Shown piece by piece: positions 44,312 through 52,615 of a stretch of DNA of 64,000 nucleotides. The translations under genes were made by a program, and so were the position numbers. Source of the DNA: Ectopseudomonas chengduensis (lineage in GTDB: Bacteria > Pseudomonadota > Gammaproteobacteria > Pseudomonadales > Pseudomonadaceae). Location: contig NZ_JACFYZ010000009.1 in NCBI RefSeq assembly GCF_015712065.1, positions 62,001-126,000 of the forward strand. The letters run 5' to 3'. A model generated the notes under the pieces. The model was not told the DNA's origin. It worked only from the letters and a program-made list of their open reading frames with translations, and did not search any database. Positions within the stretch are counted from its first letter, which is position 1. Each line of letters opens with the position of its first letter.

Positions 44312-46084
44312 TTAATAAGTCCGAACCTTGGGTTCAAATGCCGGAACGGTCTTCGGCGCGAAGTTGACATCACGCTTGGCAACGCGCTTCTCGCCTGGGA
44401 AGTACAGGGAGTGGCACAGCCAATTCTGGTCATCGCGCTCCTCGAAGTCTTCACGAGCGTGGGCTCCACGGGACTCTTTACGAGCCTCGGCGGCAACCGC
44501 AGTCGCTTCAGCCACTTCGAGCAGGTTTTGCAGTTCCAGCGCTTCGATACGCGCAGTGTTGAACGCCTGGCTCTTGTCCGCGATTTTGACTTTCGCGATG
44601 CGCTCACGCAGGTCGGCCAGTTGTTGGATGCCCTTCTGCATGTATTCGCCAGTACGGAATACACCGAAGTAGTTCTGCATGCACTGTTGCAGCTCTTTAC
44701 GCAGCGGTGCGACGTCTTCACCGGTGCTGCGCTCGTTGACACCAGCCAGACGCGACAGCGACTGTTCGATGTCGGTTTCGCTGGCACCACGGACTTCCAC
44801 GCCTTCTTTCAGCGCTTTTTCCAGGTGCAGGCCAGCGGCGCGGCCGAATACCACCAGATCCAGCAGCGAGTTGCCGCCCAGACGGTTGGCACCGTGTACC
44901 GATACGCACGCCACTTCACCTACGGCGAACAGACCTTCGATGATCTTGTCGTTGCCGTTGGCGTCCTGAGTGATGGCCTGGCCATGAATGTTGGTCGGCA
45001 CGCCGCCCATCATGTAGTGGCAGGTCGGGATCACCGGGACCGGAGCGACGACCGGGTCGACGTGAGCGAAGGTCTTGGACAGTTCGCAGATACCCGGCAG
45101 ACGGCTGTGCAGCACTTCTTCGCCGAGGTGGTCGAGCTTCAGCAGTACGTGGTCCTTGTCCGGGCCACAGCCGTTGCCGGCGATGACTTCCTTGACCATG
45201 GAGCGGGCAACCACGTCGCGGCCAGCCAGGTCTTTGGCGTTCGGCGCATAACGCTCCATGAAACGCTCGCCATGGGCGTTGATCAGATAACCACCCTCGC
45301 CACGGCAACCTTCGGTGACCAGTACACCAGCGCCGGCGATACCGGTCGGGTGGAACTGCCACATTTCGATGTCCTGCACCGGCACGCCGGCACGCAGGGC
45401 CATGCCCACGCCGTCACCGGTGTTGATCAGGGCGTTGGTGGTGGAGGCGTAGATACGACCAGCACCGCCGGTGGCCAGAACCACGGCCTTGGAGCGGATG
45501 TAGACGGTTTCGCCAGTCTCGATGCAGATGGCGATGACGCCGACGATGGCGCCGTCCTGATTCTTCACCAGGTCAACCGCGTACCACTCGTTGAGGAACG
45601 AGGTGCCGGCTTTCAGGTTGGCCTGATACAGGGTGTGCAGCAGCGCGTGACCGGTACGGTCGGCAGCAGCGCAGGTACGAGCAGCCTGGGTCGGATTGTC
45701 CGGCCCCTTGGACTGACCACCGAACGGACGCTGGTAGATGCGGCCCTGCTCGGTACGGGAGAACGGCAGGCCCATGTGCTCGAGCTCGAACACCGCTTCC
45801 GGACCGACGGAGCACATGTATTCGATAGCGTCCTGGTCACCGATGTAGTCGGAACCCTTGACGGTATCGTACATGTGCCAGCGCCAATCATCGTTCGGGT
45901 CGGCCGAAGCGATGGCGCAGGTGATGCCACCCTGAGCGGAAACGGTGTGCGAACGAGTCGGGAACACCTTGGTGACCACGGCAGTCTTGTGACCACCCTG
46001 GGCCAGTTGCAGCGCAGCACGCATGCCGGCGCCGCCGCCACCCACGATGATGGCGTCATAGGAAAGAGTACGGATGCTAGCCAT
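44312..46084 (-). CDS. sdhA: Succinate dehydrogenase flavoprotein subunit
   Basis: 590 residues. FAD-binding DAIIVGGGGAGMRAAL, the covalent flavin His in PTRSHTVSAQGG, catalytic RTCAAADRTGHALL and HPTGIAGAGVLVTEG, the succinate-binding CHYMMGGVPTN, and GANRLGGNSLLDLVVFG. It oxidises succinate to fumarate on the cytoplasmic side of the inner membrane. The start lies 3 bases after the sdhD stop. Confidence 0.98.
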   Translation of the reverse strand: MASIRTLSYDAIIVGGGGAGMRAALQLAQGGHKTAVVTKVFPTRSHTVSAQGGITCAIASADPNDDWRWHMYDTVKGSDYIGDQDAIEYMCSVGPEAVFELEHMGLPFSRTEQGRIYQRPFGGQSKGPDNPTQAARTCAAADRTGHALLHTLYQANLKAGTSFLNEWYAVDLVKNQDGAIVGVIAICIETGETVYIRSKAVVLATGGAGRIYASTTNALINTGDGVGMALRAGVPVQDIEMWQFHPTGIAGAGVLVTEGCRGEGGYLINAHGERFMERYAPNAKDLAGRDVVARSMVKEVIAGNGCGPDKDHVLLKLDHLGEEVLHSRLPGICELSKTFAHVDPVVAPVPVIPTCHYMMGGVPTNIHGQAITQDANGNDKIIEGLFAVGEVACVSVHGANRLGGNSLLDLVVFGRAAGLHLEKALKEGVEVRGASETDIEQSLSRLAGVNERSTGEDVAPLRKELQQCMQNYFGVFRTGEYMQKGIQQLADLRERIAKVKIADKSQAFNTARIEALELQNLLEVAEATAVAAEARKESRGAHAREDFEERDDQNWLCHSLYFPGEKRVAKRDVNFAPKTVPAFEPKVRTY

Positions 46085-46087
46085 GAA

Positions 46088-46456
46088 TCAGAAACCCCAC
46101 AGAATCTGCACGCCCCAGACGAACATCGCGAACATCGCGATGCCACACACGGCCTGGAACAGGAAACGCACACCAGTCGCCCACTTGCCCAGCGCCATCG
46201 GCGTGAGGTAGTCGGTGGAGATGGTCCACATGCCAACCCAGGCGTGCACGCTCAGTGCAACAAGGGCCAGCAGGCTGAAGATGCGCATTGCGGTATGCGA
46301 GAACAGACCATGCCATTCGGCGTAGCCCATACCCGGATTACAGATCACATAGCCCAACAGAAACAGCGTGTAAGCCGCGAGAACGACCGCAGAAACGCGC
46401 TGAGCCATCCAGTCATAGAGGCCCGAACGCGAGAAATTCGTGACATTGGTTACCAT
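46088..46456 (-). CDS. sdhD: Succinate dehydrogenase membrane anchor subunit
   Basis: 122 residues from ATG 46456 (an in-frame GTG at 46462 would add two residues). Three membrane helices; LYDWMAQRVSAVVLAAYTLFL gives the quinone/heme-proximal helix and HAWVGMWTISTDYL contains the conserved His. Its start overlaps the end of sdhC by 7 bases, indicating coupling. Confidence 0.96.
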   Translation of the reverse strand: MVTNVTNFSRSGLYDWMAQRVSAVVLAAYTLFLLGYVICNPGMGYAEWHGLFSHTAMRIFSLLALVALSVHAWVGMWTISTDYLTPMALGKWATGVRFLFQAVCGIAMFAMFVWGVQILWGF

Positions 46457-46824
46457 ATCCACACCCCCAGCAGCACGATCACTACCACCGCCACGACGAC
46501 GACGATTTTCGAGCCCAGCTTGCCGCCTTCCAGCGTCTCACCGATGCCCATGTCCATGATCAAGTGGCGTACACCGGCCACCAGGTGGTACAGCAGAGCG
46601 GACAACAGACCCCAGATCACGAACTTGGCCAGCGGACTGGTCAGGCATTCTTTCACCTGGGCGAAGCCCTCTTCGGAGGTCAGCGACTTGTCGAGGCCAA
46701 ACAGCAGAATGGCGATACCGACAAAGAGGATGACACCGGAGATACGGTGAAGAATGGACGTGTAAGCGGTGATCGGAAGCTTGATAGTCCGAAGGTCTAG
46801 GTTTACAGGTCGTTGGCTATTCAC
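46450..46824 (-). CDS. sdhC: Succinate dehydrogenase cytochrome b556 subunit
   Basis: 124 residues from GTG 46824, giving the usual NSQRPVNLDLRTIKLP start; the frame extends to 46905 but without family similarity. Signature TAYTSILHRISGVILF (quinone-site Ser and Arg) and LLYHLVAGVRHLIMDMG with the heme-ligand His. Three helices. First gene of the sdh-suc block, behind the promoter at 46958-46986; the GTG start and weak Shine-Dalgarno suggest modest translation initiation. Confidence 0.95.
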   Translation of the reverse strand: MNSQRPVNLDLRTIKLPITAYTSILHRISGVILFVGIAILLFGLDKSLTSEEGFAQVKECLTSPLAKFVIWGLLSALLYHLVAGVRHLIMDMGIGETLEGGKLGSKIVVVVAVVVIVLLGVWIW

Positions 46825-46957
46825 GGCTTTTTTATCACACTGAGAGCCCCTAACGATCAGGGCAAAGTTGTTGGGAAGTGCACTGGCAAGGTACCCATCA
46901 CCCAATGAGTGACAACCGCCATGACACGGCCCTAAAGCCTGTGGCGGTCGGCCGCAG

Positions 46958-46986
46958 AGTATAGACAGTTAGCAGACTAATGACAA
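46958..46986 (-). promoter_or_regulatory. Sigma70 promoter of the sdh operon
   Basis: On the minus strand TTGTCA (46981-46986), 17-base spacer, TATACT (46958-46963). This predicts a leader of about 125 bases before the sdhC GTG, which includes ACCGCC and GGCGGT stretches able to pair. Confidence 0.7.
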
Positions 46987-47100
46987 TGCAATGCCCTCCC
47001 CCAAAAAGCGCATTGCAGCCTTTAAACAAATGGCGTAAATAGCGCCCTTTTTTCGTTGAAAATACCGTTCAAACCCTTCTACTGCCTGGGTTCTCGCAAA

Positions 47101-47128
47101 TTGACTTTCGGATTTATCCCACTATAGT
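47101..47128 (+). promoter_or_regulatory. Sigma70 promoter of gltA
   Basis: TTGACT (47101-47106), 16-base spacer, TATAGT (47123-47128), about 60 bases before the gltA ATG. Back-to-back with the sdh promoter 115 bases away; the stretch between (46987-47100) holds no gene and may bind shared regulators. Confidence 0.75.
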
Positions 47129-47187
47129 GGTGCGGGCCCTGCGTGGGGGGCTGTCTGATGATTTCAAGCATAACTAGGAGGCCACAT

Positions 47188-48471
47188 ATGGCTGACAAAA
47201 AAGCGCAGTTGATCATCGAGGGCAATGCCCCCGTCGAACTGCCCGTTCTGACCGGCACTGTTGGTCCCGATGTAATCGATGTGCGGAGCCTGACCGCCAC
47301 GGGTCGGTTCACCTTTGATCCTGGTTTCATGTCGACCGCCTCTTGCGAGTCGAAGATCACCTATATCGACGGCGATCAAGGCATCCTGCTGCACCGCGGC
47401 TACCCCATCGAGCAGCTCGCCGAGCAGTCTGACTACCTGGAAACCTGCTACCTGCTGCTCAATGGCGAACTGCCGAGCAAGGAAGAAAAGGCCAAGTTCG
47501 TCAGCACCATCAAGAACCACACCATGGTTCATGAGCAGTTGAAGACCTTCTTCAACGGTTTCCGCCGCGATGCCCACCCGATGGCCATCATGTGCGGCGT
47601 GGTTGGTGCCCTGTCCGCCTTCTATCACGACTCGCTGGACATCAATAACCCGCAGCACCGCGAAGTGTCGGCCATGCGCCTGGTGGCCAAGATGCCGACC
47701 ATCGCTGCCATGACCTACAAGTACTCCATGGGTCAGCCCATGATGTACCCGCGCAATGACCTGAATTACGCGGAAAACTTCCTGCACATGATGTTCAACA
47801 CTCCGTGCGAGATCAAACCGATCAGCCCGGTGCTGGCCAAGGCGATGGACAAGATCTTCATCCTCCATGCCGACCATGAGCAGAACGCCTCCACCTCCAC
47901 AGTACGCCTGGCTGGCTCCTCGGGTGCCAACCCGTTCGCCTGTATCGCAGCCGGTATCGCTGCGCTGTGGGGCCCGGCACACGGCGGCGCCAACGAAGCC
48001 GTACTGGCCATGCTCGACGAGATCGGTGATGTTTCCAACATCGACAAGTTCATCGCCAAGGCCAAGGACAAGAACGACCCGTTCAAGCTGATGGGCTTCG
48101 GTCACCGCGTGTACAAGAACCGCGACCCGCGCGCCACCGTGATGAAGCAGACCTGCGACGAAGTCCTCGGCGAGCTGGGCATCACCAATGACCCGCAGTT
48201 GGAACTAGCCATGCGCCTGGAAGAGATCGCCCTGACCGATCCGTACTTCAAAGAGCGCAACCTGTACCCGAACGTAGACTTCTACTCGGGCATCATCCTC
48301 AAGGCCATCGGCATTCCGACCTCGATGTTCACCGTTATCTTCGCCCTGGCACGTACCGTGGGCTGGATCTCGCACTGGAAGGAAATGCTCTCGGGTCCGT
48401 ACAAGATTGGCCGTCCGCGCCAGCTGTACACCGGTTACGAGCAGCGCGACCTGCCGACCAACCGCGACTGA
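47188..48471 (+). CDS. gltA: Type II citrate synthase
   Basis: 427 residues from ATG 47188, which has AGGAGG 6 bases upstream; the frame begins further upstream at 47143 but that part lies in the leader. Signatures: HADHEQNASTSTVRLAGSSG (active-site His), GPAHGGANEAVL, MGFGHRVYKNRDPRA (second His) and NVDFYSGIIL (catalytic Asp). Length and sequence fit the hexameric, NADH-inhibited bacterial type. It makes citrate from acetyl-CoA and oxaloacetate, next to the divergent sdh-suc block. Confidence 0.98.
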   Translation: MADKKAQLIIEGNAPVELPVLTGTVGPDVIDVRSLTATGRFTFDPGFMSTASCESKITYIDGDQGILLHRGYPIEQLAEQSDYLETCYLLLNGELPSKEEKAKFVSTIKNHTMVHEQLKTFFNGFRRDAHPMAIMCGVVGALSAFYHDSLDINNPQHREVSAMRLVAKMPTIAAMTYKYSMGQPMMYPRNDLNYAENFLHMMFNTPCEIKPISPVLAKAMDKIFILHADHEQNASTSTVRLAGSSGANPFACIAAGIAALWGPAHGGANEAVLAMLDEIGDVSNIDKFIAKAKDKNDPFKLMGFGHRVYKNRDPRATVMKQTCDEVLGELGITNDPQLELAMRLEEIALTDPYFKERNLYPNVDFYSGIILKAIGIPTSMFTVIFALARTVGWISHWKEMLSGPYKIGRPRQLYTGYEQRDLPTNRD

Positions 48472-48486
48472 TAGCGCCCTGAGACG

Positions 48487-48516
48487 AAAAAGGCTGCCAA
48501 TCTGGCAGCCTTTTTT
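48487..48516 (+). terminator. Rho-independent terminator of gltA
   Basis: AAGGCTGCCA stem with its complement and loop ATC, then TTTTTT at 48511-48516; the preceding A run may make it work for the convergent gene too. Confidence 0.9.
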
Positions 48517-48537
48517 ATTGCCTGGCGAGTATCTCGC

Positions 48538-49137
48538 TTAGCGCCCTTCCACCTTCGCTCGCAAACCCTGCAGCGTCTGCAGCGGCGCATCGACGACGAA
48601 GCTGTTGGCCAGCCAGGAGGGCACGCTTCCACCCGGCTCGGTGTGCACCTCGTAGGTCACCTCCACCCTGCCCTGGTCCAGCGGTTTGAGATGCCACTCG
48701 CCATCGACACGCTGCACCCGCACGAAATCCTTCTCCTCCGGCAATCGCTGCGGCACCGCCTTGAGCAGGCGCGTGACAGCGCCATCAGCATCGGTGCGCG
48801 TGGTCACCTGGATCACCGAATCACGCGCCTTCACCGGCCAGGGCATCTCGAAACGGGTGTACAGCTCGCTCACATTACCCTCGGTCTCGAGCAGTCGCTG
48901 CTGCTGGCAGCTGAATATCCAGGAGCAGGACCCCGCGACATCCTCCTGCGCCGCCTGTACCGCGGCCAGGTCAGCGTTGATCGTCACCACACCGCGATAG
49001 GCCTTGTACTTGGATCCAGGCACGTCAGCCAGGTAAACGCTCACACCGTCTTCTTCGCGCTCCAGCTGCCACTGCCTCTCGGCAGCCTGGACAGCGGTCG
49101 CGCACAACAGCATGGCCAGAAAGGAATAACGCATCAT
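48538..49137 (-). CDS. START domain-containing periplasmic protein
   Basis: 199 residues. Signal peptide about 1-19 (ends VQA). A START/SRPBCC lipid-binding fold is indicated by WQLEREEDGVSVYLADVPGS, RFEMPWPVKARDSVIQVTT and VEVTYEVHTEPGGSVPSWLAN. It probably binds a hydrophobic ligand in the periplasm. The gene is monocistronic or pairs with the YkgJ-family gene upstream (gap 66 bases). Confidence 0.87.
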   Translation of the reverse strand: MMRYSFLAMLLCATAVQAAERQWQLEREEDGVSVYLADVPGSKYKAYRGVVTINADLAAVQAAQEDVAGSCSWIFSCQQQRLLETEGNVSELYTRFEMPWPVKARDSVIQVTTRTDADGAVTRLLKAVPQRLPEEKDFVRVQRVDGEWHLKPLDQGRVEVTYEVHTEPGGSVPSWLANSFVVDAPLQTLQGLRAKVEGR

Positions 49138-49203
49138 CTTCGAGCAACTCCCGGTGGGACTGTTTGCGTTTCGACCCGCACGGGCCGTGAGCGGTTCACA
49201 TCG

Positions 49204-49455
49204 TCAGGCAGTCGCCTGCTCCAGCCAACCCAACATACGAATGGCGCTTTCGCGATCATCCGCGCACAGCTGCTCTTCCGCCTTGAACCCACCGCACACT
49301 GCGGGCCTCTCCGGGCGACCGAAGATGGCGCAGAGAAACTCGGCATTGAGATGGATACAGCGCACGCCAGCGGGCTTGCCGTCAGGCATGCCCGGAATCG
49401 GTGAGCTGATGGAAGGCGCGATGCAGCAGGCACCGCAACCGGCACGACACTCCAT
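49204..49455 (-). CDS. YkgJ family cysteine cluster protein
   Basis: 83 residues from ATG 49455 (MECRAGCGACC). It carries the YkgJ pattern CRAGCGACC near the N-terminus, HLNAEFLCAIFGRPERPAVC in the middle, eight cysteines in all, expected to bind zinc or an iron-sulfur cluster. Function unknown. Confidence 0.88.
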   Translation of the reverse strand: MECRAGCGACCIAPSISSPIPGMPDGKPAGVRCIHLNAEFLCAIFGRPERPAVCGGFKAEEQLCADDRESAIRMLGWLEQATA

Positions 49456-49494
49456 GAAACGACCTCGACTACAAACAAACGGCGGCAATCCTAA

Positions 49495-49635
49495 CAGGCC
49501 GCTGAAAAACTACCTACATTGCCATTGCTGCGTTAAAAACAGCCTCAAAATGCTCATTTACGAAACGTAAACTGCGCTTTTTCGGCTGCTTTTGCCTTGC
49601 ACTGGCTGCCTCGCCTACGTTTTTTCAACGGCCTG
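49495..49635 (-). repeat. Dispersed palindromic element, copy A (~141 bp)
   Basis: Terminal inverted repeats CAGGCCGCTGAAAAAC (49495-49510) and its near-complement (49619-49635) bracket a core that, read on the minus strand, contains GCAAGGC, AAGCGCAGTTTACG, GTAAATGAGC and AACGCAGCAATGGC. The same ordered blocks occur in plus orientation at 57006-57150. No open reading frame fits inside. It looks like a non-autonomous mobile or REP-type element. Confidence 0.75.
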
Positions 49636-49673
49636 CTAATGAGGCGCGCGCCGTCCGTCGAGGCCTTTGGCGA

Positions 49674-50546
49674 TCAGCGGTTACGCTGCAGGCGAGCCAG
49701 CAGGCTGGAGGTATCCCAGCGCCCGCCGCCCATGGCCTGAACGTCGGCGTAGAACTGATCGACCAGCGCCGTCACAGGCAGTTGGGCACCGTTGCGACGC
49801 GACTCGTCGAGCAGGATCGATAGATCCTTGCGCATCCAGTCGACTGCGAAACCGAAATCGAACTCGCCCGCCAGCATGGTCTTGTAGCGGTTTTCCATCT
49901 GCCAGGACTGCGCCGCGCCCTTGCTGATCACATCGACCACCGCATGGCCATCCAGCCCTGCGCACTGAGCGAAGTTGAGTGCCTCTGCCAAGCCCTGAAC
50001 CAGACCGGCGATGCAGATCTGATTGACCATCTTGCTCAACTGGCCGCTGCCGACCGGCCCCATCAGGCGCATCATGCGCGCGTAGCTCTGGATGACCGGC
50101 TCGGCAACCGCATAGGTTTCGGCCTCCCCACCGACCATCACGGTCAGCACGCCATTGACCGCACCGGCCTGGCCACCGGATACCGGCGCATCAAGAAAAC
50201 CCAGGCCACGCTCGACCGCAACAGCCGCTAGCTCACGCGCCACATCGGCCGAGGCGGTGGTGTGATCGACCAGAATGGCACCCGGCGCCATGCCGGCGAA
50301 CGCGCCCTGCTCACCCAGAATCACGCTGCGCAGGTCGTCATCATTACCGACGCAACACATCACCAGTTCGGCGCCCGCCACCGCCTCACGCGGGGTCGGC
50401 GCAGAGATGCCGGCGTATTCGCCCATCCATTGCTCGGCTTTGCCCGGCGAGCGGTTATAGACCGTCACCTGATGCCCTTTGCGAGCCAGATGCCCGGCCA
50501 TCGGATACCCCATGACGCCCAAACCGAGAAACGCGACCTTTGCCAT
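49674..50546 (-). CDS. NAD(P)-dependent 3-hydroxyisobutyrate dehydrogenase-family oxidoreductase
   Basis: 290 residues from ATG 50546 (AGGAGG 5 bases upstream). Rossmann motif VAFLGLGVMGYPMAGHL (4-20), substrate-binding LDAPVSGGQAGAVNG, and the catalytic Lys in SKMVNQICIAG. Family members act on 3-hydroxyisobutyrate, tartronate semialdehyde or succinic semialdehyde; no neighbour identifies the substrate. Divergent from an exonuclease gene. Confidence 0.92.
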   Translation of the reverse strand: MAKVAFLGLGVMGYPMAGHLARKGHQVTVYNRSPGKAEQWMGEYAGISAPTPREAVAGAELVMCCVGNDDDLRSVILGEQGAFAGMAPGAILVDHTTASADVARELAAVAVERGLGFLDAPVSGGQAGAVNGVLTVMVGGEAETYAVAEPVIQSYARMMRLMGPVGSGQLSKMVNQICIAGLVQGLAEALNFAQCAGLDGHAVVDVISKGAAQSWQMENRYKTMLAGEFDFGFAVDWMRKDLSILLDESRRNGAQLPVTALVDQFYADVQAMGGGRWDTSSLLARLQRNR

Positions 50547-50738
50547 AGCAACCTCCTGCAGATATAGGCGCCAGAGCCTAACACGACGTTTGCCCTGGTC
50601 GAAAAGGCCTTCCATACTGCCTGCGGTTCGATTCAGAACGGGTGCTTGAGCTTGGAGCCTTGGCCCTGATGCCAGGAACCTTTTCCATGCAGCGAGGCCG
50701 AAGCGCAAGAGATCGCAGACAGGTTCTAAGGAGCGCCC

Positions 50739-51287
50739 ATGGGGCATTGGCTAGTCATCGACCTGGAGGCCACCACCGATGAGGGCGGCTGGGCGATGGA
50801 GGAAATGGAAATCATCGAGATCGGCGCCAGCCTGGTTGGTGTGGACGGCCATGAGCGGGATCACTTTCAGCGCATCGTCAAACCACAGCGCCGCCCGTGC
50901 CTGACCGACTTCTGCCGCGAACTCACCCACATCAGCCAGACCGACGTCGACAATGCAGCGCCCTTACCTCAAGTCTGGGCTCAGTTCGAACGCTGGCTGA
51001 TGCAGCATGCATCGCGCCTGGTCGGCTGGAGCAGCTGGGGGGATTATGATCGACGCCAACTGGAACAAGAGTGGCGCCAGCACCGCTTGCATAGCCTGCT
51101 GGCCGATGTGCCACACCTCAATCTCAAGCAGGCTTTCGCCAAGGCTCGCCAGCTACAGCGCCCGGTAGGCCTGCACAGCGCGCTGCAGCTGGCGGGCATG
51201 CAGTTTCAGGGACAACAGCACCGCGCCCTCGAAGATGCACGCAACACCGCGCGCCTGTTGCCGCTGGTACTGCCTCTCAAAGACTGA
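50739..51287 (+). CDS. DEDDh 3'-5' exonuclease
   Basis: 182 residues from ATG 50739 with AAGGAG upstream. Exo I VIDLEATT (Asp8, Glu10), Exo II around GWSSWGDYDRRQL, Exo III HRALEDARNTARL with the DEDDh His and Asp. It resembles the ERI-1/KapD-like subgroup of RNase T superfamily enzymes, so it may trim RNA or DNA 3' ends. Confidence 0.9.
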   Translation: MGHWLVIDLEATTDEGGWAMEEMEIIEIGASLVGVDGHERDHFQRIVKPQRRPCLTDFCRELTHISQTDVDNAAPLPQVWAQFERWLMQHASRLVGWSSWGDYDRRQLEQEWRQHRLHSLLADVPHLNLKQAFAKARQLQRPVGLHSALQLAGMQFQGQQHRALEDARNTARLLPLVLPLKD

Positions 51288-51408
51288 TGACGAAGAAAAG
51301 ACGCTTGGGCATACTGGCGACCCTTTTAAGGCCTGCCTTCGGGTCGTCGCGACGCGGCGTTTAAAATGGCTCCCTGCAACTTTTCCAACCCCTTTCGAGG
51401 AATCGCAG

Positions 51409-51690
51409 ATGTTCAAGGTCAACGAATACTTCGACGGCACCGTCAAATCCATCGGTTTCACCATGGCTGAAGGCCCCGCCACCATCGGCGTAATGGCCCC
51501 GGGCGAATACGAATTCGGCACCAGCCAACTGGAAGTCATGCATGTCGTTGCCGGCGCCCTGACTGTCAAACTGCCGGGTAGCGACAACTGGAACACCTTC
51601 GAAGCCGGCAGCAAGTTCACCGTCGAGGCCAACAGCAAGTTCCAGCTCAAGGTGGCCGTAGACACCGCCTACCTCTGCGAATACCGCTAA
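51409..51690 (+). CDS. ppnP: Pyrimidine/purine nucleoside phosphorylase PpnP
   Basis: 93 residues from ATG 51409 with GAGG upstream. It matches the YaiE/PpnP cupin family over the full length: FKVNEYFDGTVKSIGF, APGEYEFGTSQLEVMHVV, LPGSDNW and the end VDTAYLCEYR. It phosphorolyses nucleosides to the base and ribose 1-phosphate. Confidence 0.95.
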   Translation: MFKVNEYFDGTVKSIGFTMAEGPATIGVMAPGEYEFGTSQLEVMHVVAGALTVKLPGSDNWNTFEAGSKFTVEANSKFQLKVAVDTAYLCEYR

Positions 51691-51709
51691 GCAACTAGGC
51701 GCCACGAAG

Positions 51710-51736
51710 AACCGGCCCCAGCGGCCGGTTTTTTCT
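51710..51736 (+). terminator. Rho-independent terminator of ppnP
   Basis: AACCGGCC and complement, loop CCAGC, followed by TTTTTT. Confidence 0.9.
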
Positions 51737-51763
51737 TTGATGATCACCACCAGGACATAGCCC

Positions 51764-52615
51764 ATGCCACGCAGTGCACTTCTCGTCCCCATTGCCTTGT
51801 TGCTGGTGGCCATGGTTTCGATCCAGAGCGGCGCGTCGCTGGCCAAGAACCTGTTCCCGCTGGTCGGCGCCGAAGGCACCACAGCCCTGCGCCTGGTGCT
51901 CGGCGCGATCATTCTGTCGCTGGTGATGCAGCCCTGGCGGGCCAGACTGGATCTGCGCAAGTGCCATGCCCTGCTCGCTTACGGCCTGGCATTGGGCGGC
52001 ATGAATCTGATGTTCTACATGTCCCTGCAGAGCATCCCGCTGGGCATCGCCGTGGCGCTGGAGTTCACCGGGCCGCTGGCTCTGGCGCTGTTTTCCTCGC
52101 GCCGCCTGCTGGACTTCGTCTGGGTGATTCTGGCCATCATCGGGTTATGGATGCTGCTGCCAACCGGCGCCACGCAAAGCGCCATCGACCCTCTCGGCGC
52201 AGCTCTGGCCCTCGGCGCGGGTGTGTGCTGGTCGCTGTACATCATCTTCGGGCAGAAAGCCGGCGCCCAGCATGGCCGCCACACCGTCGCCCTGGGCACC
52301 TGGGTCGCCGCCTTGCTGGTACTGCCCATTGGCATCTGGCATGCCGACACGGACCTGCTGAGCGTGGACCTGCTACCCATCGCCCTCGGTGTCGCGGTGC
52401 TGTCCTCGGCCCTGCCCTACAGCCTGGAGATGGTCGCCCTGACGCGCCTGCCAGCGCGCACCTTCAGCGTGCTGATGAGCCTGGAGCCGGCAGTCGCGGC
52501 AATGTGCGGCCTGGCCTTTCTCGGCGAGAAGCTGCTCTGGGGCCAGTGGCTGGCCGTCGGTGCGATCATCATCGCTTCGGCCGGGGCAGCCGCCACCATC
52601 AAACCCAAGAGCTAG
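51764..52615 (+). CDS. EamA-family transporter (RhtA-like exporter)
   Basis: 283 residues with ten hydrophobic segments arranged as two EamA repeats. FPLVGAEGTTALRLVLGAIIL and ALEFTGPLALALF in the first half and SLEPAVAAMCGLAFLGEKL in the second half fit the RhtA-type amino acid (threonine/homoserine) exporters. The last four bases overlap the 3' end of the convergent ABC gene. Confidence 0.9.
   Translation: MPRSALLVPIALLLVAMVSIQSGASLAKNLFPLVGAEGTTALRLVLGAIILSLVMQPWRARLDLRKCHALLAYGLALGGMNLMFYMSLQSIPLGIAVALEFTGPLALALFSSRRLLDFVWVILAIIGLWMLLPTGATQSAIDPLGAALALGAGVCWSLYIIFGQKAGAQHGRHTVALGTWVAALLVLPIGIWHADTDLLSVDLLPIALGVAVLSSALPYSLEMVALTRLPARTFSVLMSLEPAVAAMCGLAFLGEKLLWGQWLAVGAIIIASAGAAATIKPKS

Noticed and set aside
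44411..46750. 779-residue plus-strand frame opposite sdhA, sdhD and sdhC
   Set aside because: It crosses three certain genes on the other strand and has no recognisable domain or ribosome-binding site.
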